A stretch of 64,000 nucleotides of DNA from Acanthopleura granulata. Its lineage: Eukaryota; Mollusca; Polyplacophora; Chitonida; Chitonidae. Made by a program: the position numbers and the translations under genes. How positions within the stretch are numbered: position 1 is the stretch's first letter; every line of letters begins with the position of its first letter. The stretch covers positions 620,001-684,000 of the forward strand of contig JABBOT010000023.1 of the NCBI GenBank assembly GCA_016165875.1, in the 5' to 3' direction. Below the pieces are notes generated by a model that was not told the DNA's origin, did no database searches, and saw nothing but the letters and a program-made list of their open reading frames with translations. Positions 49,201 to 61,200 of the stretch are shown here, piece by piece.

Positions 49201-52200
49201 TATAGATGGTCTAGAAGCCAGAATACAAGCTTTGTAGAATGTGGCAAACTAAAGACCTTTGGCAAACACAGACATTTCAACCTGTGACGTACTCACAATA
49301 CAAGTGGTTTTCAGTGAATGGTAAATGACCACACAAATGCCATCGATTGCACATTGTTACCTGCCAGGCCCCATGAACATGGAGAGTGAGACCAAGCAAT
49401 TGAAAAGACAAACATGTCAACCACTCCACTGCCTGCTGTCCCGTATAACATTTACAGATAAACAGAATGATCCAACTTTAAAATGAATGTTCATGTTGAT
49501 AATAAGTTAAGGTACAGTAAGTGTCTCATTTAGTAATGGGAACTGCCATAACCAAGTGATTAGCTCACTAGAGCAACACTGAATGACTGAGAAGCCTGTC
49601 ACCAGTGTGGTCTCTTTGAGTTCAGCTTGGCTCACTTCCCCTCCAGCCGTTCATGAGGTCAGCCAGGGACCTGCAGATGTCTCAGGGGTACCCACCGACT
49701 CTACCCAGGTTCCTCCCACCAAAATAACAGCTGTCATTGTTCAAGTGCAATATATTCTTGAGTATTGCATAGAACACCAATCAAAGAAAATAAATAGAAA
49801 ATAAATCATTTAGTATTGACACCCACTGCAAATACATGTACTTGAAGTAAACTAAAGGTTGAGGCCTTTCAACAATTTGTGATATTTGTTTGCCTGAATG
49901 TTTATAATCCTAATGAATTCAAAAATCCAGTCTGCAAAGAACTTAGCGGAACCGAGTTGGCCTTCCAATCTGCCTTAAAACAGTAGATTGTGGCAATTTG
50001 ACACTTGAATTGAAAAAATAGGACCTTTATTACATCTCCTGCAAATATAAATCTGTTGCTCAGAGGAAATATTATTAAAGTCACATCATCCTTTTGTGCC
50101 GAGTCAAGATTCTCAGATTCCAGACCTTACATGGTACCGTTGCCCGAAATGCGGAAAATGCACTAATCAGGCATAGCCACATCAGAAGGATGATGCATTT
50201 TCCCCAGTATTCTGTGTTATTTTGCTTGTAGCTGTGAGCCTCATGGTGTTTAAAGTTTTTGTTAGTTTGATTTCCATCGTTTTGGAGTGTGGTGCAAAGA
50301 TTTTAGTACACCCGACTCGCCATGACTTGCGCATTGTAATTTTGACAAGCAGGAAGGAAATGTTTCTTTTAATTTCAGCAACATTTTGAGTAGGGAATGG
50401 ATTCATACTCACAGGATTGACAACAGAGGCTCTATTCTTTTAAATCCAAGCGAGAATAAGACATATACTGCTGTTGTGGGGCGAATTTGAAGGCCAACTT
50501 GGTTCTACTAAGTACTTTGGGACTGGCTTTTTAATTCAGGGATAAAATGTTGAGGCAGGTGAATATCAGAAATTGTTGACAATAGACCCCAGTGTTTTAT
50601 TTAATTGAGCTAGTCTGCTAATGATGTGAGTTGATAAATCTTATCTATCTTTTAAGGATTTATTGTGAAGTTGGATATACTAAAGTTTGTTTACAAATCC
50701 AATTTTGTCAATGTCGAAAGGTAAAATTCATCTCATTTAAAAATATTTCCAAAATATATTGAAAAGTAGAGTAACAAATAATTCTGTTGACAGTGAAGTG
50801 TAGATGGTATGCTTACTGTGTGAAGTTTACATCACACTGCAGTAGTTTGTGATCTTCAGTGTTGTATTCAGTCAATAAAACTGCTGCACATTGGTTTTTC
50901 TCACTCAGGAACACTGCCATTATTCTGCATTCTACATCAGGCTAAAAATATTGTTGCTTACTGGAGAGTCTGAAGGGAAGATTCAGTCATGTAAGTTAAT
51001 GAAATTGTTCAAGAGATATGAACAGGGAAGAAATGATCATGTCAAGCAAAGAAAATCTTTCAAAGACTTGATTCCTCAACTAATTTTTTGCAAATTCTGA
51101 GATGTTCTCCTTTAAATGTCTATCTTGATACCAAGTATAACATTACAACCCTTTTACTGATGTACAATCAAGCTTAAATAATTGTTTGAATAGCCAATAT
51201 ATGACAAGTAAACAAATAAACGAATGGAATTTACAAACATTTGTATCCTGTCTTGTAAAATCAATGACTTTATGGAGATTCATCATGTTTCTGCATAACA
51301 CATCTGCAAAAGGTTTTGTGTTGAGAGTTTTCTTTCTTTTTTGTTTTTTATTCCAGGCATGGAGGACATATTGAACCATCCAGAGAGCACTCTGGAACTG
51401 GGCCTTAACTCTGTGGACTTACTCTGCTCCTCCAACAGGTAAAATAAAAGAATAATTTATGCAGCTGTCAGACTAGAAATATGTTTTATTTTCAGATTTG
51501 AGGTATGTTAATTATCCATCTCTTGACTTTCATGTGTACTGGGTTGTAAGCCTGGTATGATGTTATATAGTGCACATTGGTATGCTCTGATGGGCCTGGA
51601 TAGATGTATTTCCACTTGTAAATGATGCCTTGGACATCATTTTGTTTATTAATCGACACATATTTATGTTTAAGTTACAGTTGTACAGAGTGACAGACTC
51701 ACAGATATAAATCCAGTGCGGACAAACTGCCAATTAGGGGTACACTGTATGGTATTAAAGCTGAATTGATTGGTTCCTTCCTTGTTTACGTTTAGCTTCC
51801 ATCACAGGGAGACAGTAATCCTAGTGGTTAAAACTAAACTGAGTGGAAAAAATATAAACAAAAGTGACACAAAAAATGAGGCAAAACAGGTTGTATGGAA
51901 CATATTTTATGTTGCCAGCATGTATGCTGCAGGACTGATTGTAGTGGTAATATAATTGTTGGTGTTGTTTGAATTAGTTGAAAGAACAGACAAAAAATGA
52001 AATCATAAACACCTATTTATATTGTTTAAAAACTTTCTTAAATAGGTGTAATTCCATGTAAATATTTAAATCCTTAGGTGAGCGTTGTGGGTCATATATA
52101 TATATATATATATATATATTGAAAAGAGAGATTCATGGTGTGTAAAACTAAAAGATTAATGCCATCAGGTCCCAAAGTATTAACAGAAAAGACAACAAGA

Positions 52201-55200
52201 AATATAACTAAAGTTATATCAGGAGATGGGTTCATACAGACCTAAATGGGCAAAGGCATTTTTTGATGACATGCTTAGTAACTCTATAAATCATCTTTTA
52301 ATGTGGAATTCTAACGAGGCCATGGCATATGCAGTTTTAGAGAAACCGGAAACCTGATTGCACGTCCCCCGTAGCCTATGTTCTTCACTATTAGGGGCAA
52401 GACACTCTTTTGTGTGAGAAGTAAAGTGCCCTTTATCATTACAGTTAAAGGCCATGATCTGTGGCCTTCTGGTTGCGACCAGAGGGGAATAACCCCGGAC
52501 ATATTCGACTACCTCTTCCTCATTGAATATGGCTTTAAAGTATATCAGAATTGTCTCGTAATCACAAGGAAAACAGCTGATTTAACACCACTTCTCTATG
52601 GCAAGGAGGTGAATTAGGTATGGGTGACGTCATGGCAGAAACACATGTCTTCTCGGGTGGTAGAAATATCTCGCCCATGATTGCTTAAAATTGAAACAAT
52701 GGCAGCCAGTTCGATTTTCACAACTCAGGCGTCTTTCCTTACTTTGAACTGCGATATCTCAGTTATCATACATCACAAAAATAAAAAGTGACGTTTTTTG
52801 AACTATGAATACGATTCTTTATCGATACACATATACATTTAGTCTAGTGTTGTCTTTTATTTTAATATATGATCCAATAAGTCCATCTCAGATGGGAAAT
52901 AAAAAGAATGCACTTCATTCTTTTCAAGAAAAAGTTAAAAAAAATAACACCATGCACTTTATGTTCAGACATTTTAACATGCTGTCTCTATCTCAAATCT
53001 CATTAAATATTAACAGTGATTTAAGAAAAAGCTTAATCTGAGAGAAGTAATTGTTTCTAGTTTTGTATCCTCCTGTTATTCATTTATTTGCTGATATATT
53101 TTGTTTGAATGATTCAGGAGAGATATCGCTCTTGAGGGCTTGCACAAGTTGCACTCCAAGTGTGAACATCACCCAGATGTAGCAAAAGTTTCCATAAAAC
53201 GTCTTGAACTTTTACTCCAAAATAAACTGGAAGAGGAAGCTAAAGTATTTGCTGAGCAAATTATAACAGGTAAGGCCCACAGGTACAGCCAGTTGTTGCA
53301 ACCTGTCTGTCATGTGATTTATTGTCAGTTTTGATGTTTTGAAGTGGGTTTACATGTAATGTCTTGTTGCAGTTTGCGCCATTGGATTGCTTACCACAAA
53401 CTGCATTAAATCATCCCTTTTCCAACAGAATTTGATCAAATTTACTTGTTATAAAATTTTGATTTTACGAACTACCTTAAAACTATTTGTGCCAGGGCAA
53501 TACCGTTTGCACCATTGGATTCCTCATCAGAAACTGCATTGGATCATCTCTATTGCCAAATGAATTAAATGAAATTTATCCATTGTGAATTTCATGCTGA
53601 CGTCAGGACTTGAGTCATTGTCAAATGTGATGATTTTTAGTGGGTTTACGTTAATGTGTTGGTAGTAAACTTTCTGCTGCAGCTAAAACAATTTGTGCCA
53701 GAGCATTGTAGTTTGCAACATTGGATTCCTCAGTAGAGACTGCATTGGATCATATCTTTTCCAACAGAATTTGATGAAATTTACCTGTCATCAGTTTTGA
53801 TCTTACAGACTTGGGTTTTGATGTTTTTCAGTGAGCTCACATGTAATATGTTGGTGGTATACTTTCCACATTCGCTAAAACTATTTGTGCCAGAACAATG
53901 TGGTTTGCACCATTGGATTCCTCACCACAAATTACACTGGTAAACCCTTTTAAAATAGAATTTGATGAAATTTACCCATGTGAATTTTGATCTGATGCAC
54001 TTGGATTCTTGTCAGATTTGATGATTTGGAGGGGCTTTACATGTATTGTGTTGATGTTATACTTTCTGCTACAACTGAAACTATTTGTGCCAGAGCAGTG
54101 CGGTTTGCTACATTGGATTCTGTGGCACAAACTCTATAGGATCAACTCTTTTTCAGCTTAATTTGATAAAATTTACTTATCGTCAATTTCGATCTTACGG
54201 ACTCGGTTCATTGTCGTCAGTTTTGATTATTTGGAGTGGCTTTTCATCTGAGGTGTTGCTGATATGCTTTCCTCTACATCTAAAACTATTTGTGCCAGAG
54301 CAATGCAGTGTGTAGATTCCTTGGCACAAACTACATAGGATCAAGTCTTTTTCAAGAGAATTCAATGAAATGTACCCGTCGTAAATTTCAATCTTACACA
54401 CTTGGGTCATTGTCAGATTTTTTTGTTTTTAGTGGCTGTACATCTAAGGTGTTGGTGGTATACTTTCTAGTACAACTAAAACTGTTTGTGCCAGAGCAAT
54501 GCAGTTTATACCATTGGATTCCACGGCACAATCTCCATAGGATCAATTCTCTCTGCAAGAGAATGTGATGAAATTTACCTATTGCGAATTTTGATTTTAT
54601 GCAGTCAGTTCATTGTTGTCAGTCTTAATGATTTGGAGTGGCTTTACATCTAAGGTGTTACTGGTAAACTTTCCACTACAGCTAAAACTGTTTGTGCCAG
54701 AACAGTGCAGTTTGCTCCCTTGAATTAATCATCAGAAAATGCATTGGATCATGTCTTTACCAACAAAATTTGACGAAATTTATCAATCGTCAATTTCGAT
54801 CTTAAGAACTTGGGTTTTGATTTTTTGGAGTGAGTTTACATCTAATGTGTTGGTGGTATACTTTCCCCAACAGCTGAAACTATTTGTGCCAGAACAATGT
54901 GGTTTGCACCATTGGATTCCTCACCACAAACTCCACTGGTTAATTCTTTTCCAGCAGAATTTGATCAAATTTACTCATTTTAAAGTTTGATTTTACAGAC
55001 CTGGGTTCTTGTCAGATTTGATGATTTGGAGTGGGTTTACATGTATTGTGTTGATGTTATACTTTCCGCTACAGTTAAAACTATTTGTGCCATAGCAATG
55101 TGGTTGTACCATTGGATATCTCGGCACAAACTGCATAGGATAAACTCTTTTCCAAGAGAATTTGGTGAAATTTACCCATGCTAAATTTCGGTCTTACAGA

Positions 55201-58200
55201 CTTGGGTCATTGTCAGATTATATGTTTTGGAGAAGCTTCAAGTCTAAGGTGTTTCTGGTATACTTTTAGCTACAGCTAAAACTATTTGTGCCAGAGCATT
55301 TTGGTTTGCACCATTGGATTGCTTTGCTCAAACTACAAAGGATCAAGTCTTTTCCAAGAGAATTTGATGAAATATGCCCATCGTAAATTTCAATCTTACA
55401 GACTAGGGCCATGGTCGGATTTTTTTTGTTTTTAGTGGCTTTACATCTAAGGTGTTGCTAGTATACTTTCAGCTGTAGCTAAAGCTGTTTGTACTGGTTC
55501 AATTTGCAATGTGGTTCACTCCATTCAGTTCCTCATTAGAGACTGCACTGGATCATCTTTTTTTCCAACAGAATTTGATGAAGTTTACTCAATGTAAATT
55601 TTGATCTTACGAACTTGGGTTCATGTTTAGATGTTTTGGAGTGTGTTTACATGTAATGTGTTGGTGACATACTTTCCGCTACAGCTAAAACTATTTGTGC
55701 AAGAGCAATACAGTTTTCACACTTGGATTCCTCACCACAAACTGCACTGGAGTAAGTCTTTTCCAACAGAATTTGATAAAATTTACTCATTGTAAATTTT
55801 GATTTCACGGACTTGGGTTCTTGTCAGATTCGATGTCTTGGAGTGGGTTTACATGTAATGTTTTGATGTTATACTTTCCGATACAGCTAAAACTATTTGT
55901 GCCAGAGCAGTGCGGTTTGCGCCATTGGATTCCTCATTAGAGACTGCATGGGATCATCTCTTATCTAACAGAATTTGATGAAGTTTACCAGTCATCAACT
56001 TTGATCTTATGGACATGGGTCATTGTTTTGATGTTTTGGAGTGGGTTTACATGTCAGGTGTTGCTGATGTACTTTCCGCTACAGCTAAAACTATTTGTGC
56101 CAGATCAGTGTGGTTTGCTCCATTGGATCCCTCATCAGAGACTGCATTGGATCATACCTTTTCCATTAGAGTTCGATCAAATTTACTCATTTAAACTTTG
56201 ATTTGACGCACAGGACATTGTCGTCAATTTTGATGCTTTGGACTAGATTCACATGTAATGTGTCGGTGGTATATTTTCGGCTACAGTTAAAACTATTTGT
56301 ACTAAAGCAATGTGGTTTGCTCCATTGCATTCCTTTGGCAAAAACTGCATTGCATTATCTCTTTTCCAACAGTATTTGATGAAATTTACCCATTATAAAT
56401 TTCGATCTTACAGTCTTGGGTCATTGTTGTCAGTTTTGTTGTTTTGGAATGGCTTTACATGTAACCCGTTACTGGTATATTTTCTGCTGCAGCTAAAACT
56501 ATTTGTGCCAGCTATATGTTTTGAAGTTGAAACATATAAATTATTAGCTTTCTTAGGCAAAATTTACATCATATTATAAGAAAAGATTTGGACTTACATA
56601 AAAATAGGGTACCTGTTGTGCCTATGTGTATTTACAAGACTGTGTGATAGGTTTATGATTTGCCAGTTGTGGCCAAGCAGGTCTTGGTATGGAGGATGGC
56701 GACATCTGTATGTGTGACGCTGTCTATTTTGGTCATTTATTTTCAAGTGCTTTAGAATTTCGTGCTGTTGATTGTGTGTTATTTCTACATGGACAGCCCA
56801 TTATTCCGATTGTTCTCTTGATGTGGGTACCAAGAGGAGATTTCACATGATCTTTTGGGAACATGCTGCAGACTTATTTGAGGTAAATTAAATAAAATAA
56901 GATATGTTCATTTTGGAAAAAATCTTAGGAAAGAGTGGATTTAAGTAATGATGAAACAAATTGTACCGGTACTATTGAAAGATATGTCATAAATTAATGT
57001 TATAATTGAAGACATTTATGTTTGAACAAAAGTGAGTTTCTGTTGGTCACAGATTTGTTTGAGCAGTGGCTATATCTCTGTCTGCACATGAGTTAGAAAA
57101 AGTTAGCAAGTAGCAGATCTAGGACCGAGCATTTTTTTCCTTTCTGATTTCATGTATGGCTGATTATGAATTGTTGTTCAGAATTAGCATGTGCACATTC
57201 AAAAATTCACAGATGGCGTGTAAATGTAAGATATATATTAACATGCATGTCTGTACAATAGAACCGTGCCATATTGAAGAAGAACACTGGCTTGTAATTA
57301 AAAGAGCACAAGAAAGCAATATACTTTCCAGAATTTTATATGATGAGTAAATTTCTACACTACATTTGGTCATGGTCAAAATGAGGTTGTTGTGCACCTC
57401 ACATGATCCTTGTTAATTTATTAGATTAACAATTTAGATTTCCATTCAGTATATATGAGAAAGATTTGTGCAGAATGTGCAGAGACTGTTTTACGTGAAG
57501 GAAGTTGCTACCTTGTTTTCATTGTGTTTGAATGAACATAAAACACTCATTACTGTAGTGAGAGTACATATTAGGTCTTCCAGTGGTATTTTTGTGCTAC
57601 AGAGCAAATGCCATTTGGATGCTGTACAATGGTACAACTTTTCTTTGAGCCTGTACACAGCTGATGTTATTGTGAAGAAAAACTTAGCAAAGCTCCACAG
57701 AAACCGTGTCGCCTGTTACTTGGCATTAGGGGATTTGCAGAAGGTATTTATCTTTTCTACTTTTCATTTCTAGCTTTTCAGTTTAATCAGTATTAAATTA
57801 ATAATCCATTTTGTGGTCCAAATGTTTTTTGTTTTTGTTTTTGTTTTTGTGTGAAGGTGGAAGGTGGGGATGGGAAATTTTGGGTGAAAAACAAACATAC
57901 TGCGCTTTTTTTGGTGTCTTTTTCCTAATTTGTTGGTGCACTCAGTTAAATATGGAGACTTCTGACTGAAACTAGTTAATACCTGTGTGATTGCTGTTTG
58001 GAATGTAGGCTAAAGAGGCTTCCATGGAGGCAGAGAAAGCAGACAGGGACTCCCCATACACCCACTATATCCTGCTAAGAGTGGCCATTGCTGAAGCTGA
58101 TGTGGAGAAAGGTACATCTCTTAATTCCTCATTTTTCTTCATCTATTTCTTTATAAGTAGGAAGACAAGATTAATTGTAATAAATTTAATAAACTTATTT

Positions 58201-61200
58201 CTGTGTTGACTTTTGATTGTATTCAATATGCTACTTTCATATTAATTTATGCTTTGTTTAATTCATATATTGCAGGACTAAATATGTTACTTTATTTATA
58301 ACGTGTTTATTTATAATCAATCAAATTTGCCACAGAATACTGTCTTTCAGATAAATCCAGTGGGTGGCAATTCAGTTTAGAAATGATGGTTAATCTTAAA
58401 AATTAAAAAATTAAGGGATAGAACTGTTCTTCGTTTTTTTTTTTAATTACTGACTTTTTTTTGGTTTTAGCAAAACTCTCTGTGAAGAATATGTCTGATA
58501 CTATGAAGACAAGTGAAGGTGAAAAAATGTCAGCTGAAGAGCAGCATGGCTTGATCTGTTTGGCTGCACAGATTGCGTTTGAGGTGAAGGATTTCAAGCA
58601 GCTCTTCAATTCTTGAAGTCCTCTTCATTATTCTGTCTCATTTCATCTTGTAGAGTTTCCAAAAGCAGTGCACAGATGTATGTAACGTATGCTGGTCATG
58701 AGAAAACTATAGCTTAATTGCAGTACACTGTTTAGATGTTAAGGAGGAAGGCTACACATGTACAAGTACATGCATTAAAAAATGCTATGCCTGTGATGTG
58801 AGTATTTATCACTTTTACAGAATAATGTAATGCTTAACAAAAGGGGGTTGTTATAAGATGTCAATGAGTGTTAGTGCCTAATGTCAGTTAATTTAAAAAA
58901 GACCCAATTTTAAGAAATAGAGATATATATTTTTTTTACAAGTTTATAGGGTGCAATATTCCGTCTCATTTCTGCTGTTACGCCACATTTAATATGCCAT
59001 ATTTTCTTGCAATGCTGCACATGTGAACGAGCTAAAAATTCTGTCCGTTACAAAGTTACTTTTACCAGATTCTGAGAGCTCTGTTGGTGTGAGAATGGTG
59101 GTTTGAACTTGTTTTTGGAAGATGTGATGTTATTTTACTGGAAAAAATGTAGATTTTAACACCAAAAGTAATGCTTTAGGACATTTTTTGCCTATGAAAA
59201 TACTTTTTGGGGGGTCTGATATTTAGGCCAGTAGATAATTTTATGTGTTACTTAATGATTAAAACTATGTAGTATACATGTACATCAGAAATTTAGCTGT
59301 CAATCCTGGTCAGTAATGATGATATGAGTGCAGTGTATGATGTGTTCTAGAGAGAGCATCAAGAGGTCACCCTGGTAGCCCTGGAGGAGCTGATGGAACT
59401 TGGAGGTGATGCCAGCATGACCCTCACTGCACTCAGGTGTCTCATTCGACTCCAGCTGAACGATAAGGACAACACAGGCTCCTCAAGGTCACTCAACCTG
59501 TCACTTCATAAGATCAATTCCAGTTTGGAGAAAATCTAAAAAAATCTGGTGGATTTCATGGTTGACATATTTTTGGAAGGCCTGTCATTTTACACTGTAC
59601 TGATGAATCATCCTCTTTCCTCCTATATTTTTTTCAGTAAGCATCTGTGACAGGGCTAACCAGCTAAGAATTTGAACCAGCGATCCCTTGGTTTCAAGTC
59701 CACACCTCTACCACTAGACTAAAGAGAAATTCCCCCTGGCCTGGCTGTAGACAGCAATTATATTCCACCTTGTTACATTCGCCTCCTTGTTTTCCAAGCC
59801 ATGCCCTTGTGACTTCCTAGGAAAGAGGAGTTGTACATACACAGAGTCCAAAAAGCATCTTGGCCTGCTATATAAACCACCCTCACAGCGACAAGTGTGA
59901 CTGGGCTAATCAGCTGTGGATTTGAACCAGTGATCTCTGGCCACGCCTCTACCACTAGACTAAGCGGAAATTTTTTCGATGAAGCCATACACATTATTAT
60001 CTGTGTTTACTGTAACCCGACCAACTCCAAATATTTGCTGGAAAAAAAAAAGAAAAATAATATGCTCGGAATTTTTTTTTTTAAATCAGGCAAAGTTCAA
60101 GGGAGATAACTTTAGGGGAAGTAACTTCCTGTTCTAAGCTATCATCACTGCCAAAAGTCTGGTTAGGTTCAAGTTATCAGTTTGATTCAACAGTGATTTG
60201 CTATTGAAGTCAAACTAAAAGATTTTAACTTCATTACACCCATTAAATATTTACTTGGTGCCTTTTCTGCAAAGAGAAATGGACCCAAATAGACGTCACT
60301 GCGTAAAGGCTGTGACCACTGTACACCGTCCGATTATCAAGTGTTGCGCTCTGCTGGCTGTTCTGCTGAGTGTTGTTGGCAAACTTTTGAAGAAAATGAA
60401 AATGCAAGGAGCTTATTACCATCATTTTTATTGGTGATTGTTACTTTGAATAATGGGTATCTCAATCATTTTAAACCGTGGCCGTAATGTCCTGTTTCTG
60501 TTGTTGAACATATATGCATGAACACTTTCTGGCCAGTGAGTCCACTAACTTTATGGTACCCCTCTTTGTTATTTGTAAAGAAAAAGTACCAATTCCAGAC
60601 ATCCTACCTTTTTTAAAAAGGTGATTTTCCCCCTGATTACTGTGATCAGAAATGTATCATTTCACTGGTACATTGTTGTGATGTGGAAATACTGAAGATT
60701 AGGGTCACTTGAAAAAGACAGATGCATTCCAGAGTAGCGGAAAATGTTGAAAAGTTTCACCCTTTAAACTTCATGCAACGTGACATGGTCCTCGCTCTCC
60801 TGTTCCTAATATAAGTGTTTTAAAATAGATGAGACAGCCAAGTGAGCCAGGGCCTACACTGGGGCTTACAGTCAACAAAGCCATGCATGTACAATGTATG
60901 GGGAATACATTTCTCATGCTTTTTGTTTTGGTTTTTTTTTTTTATTACAGAGACCAAATAACCTTAAAAAGAAAATGGAAATATGTGATTTTTCATTAAA
61001 GAAGAAGGAAACAAAAATGATACCAAAATCAGGTGAAAGGGCATCAAAACTTATTTGAACAAATATGATCTTTAATACTGGGTTAAGAAAATATTTATGA
61101 ACATAGTAAAAGTAGAAATATCCAAATCCAGGTTAAATATATTTGTTAGCTGAAAAGAACAAATTCTAGAGCAAAAAATAATTTTTAAACATGTGTTACA

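Noticed and set aside
52190..52620. 79-codon plus-strand frame in a TEX11 intron (52378-52617)
   Set aside because: It does not fit the phase or homology of the flanking TEX11 exons. It may belong to a dispersed repeat that I could not define.
53345..56525. CRISPR-like array
   Set aside because: The units are about 201 bp with no short repeat/unique spacer pattern, and the context is a eukaryotic intron.
54085..56579. Chain of 60-90-codon plus-strand frames sharing LKLFVPEQC
   Set aside because: They are by-products of the 201-bp tandem repeat, whose length is divisible by three. They shift frame and stop between units.
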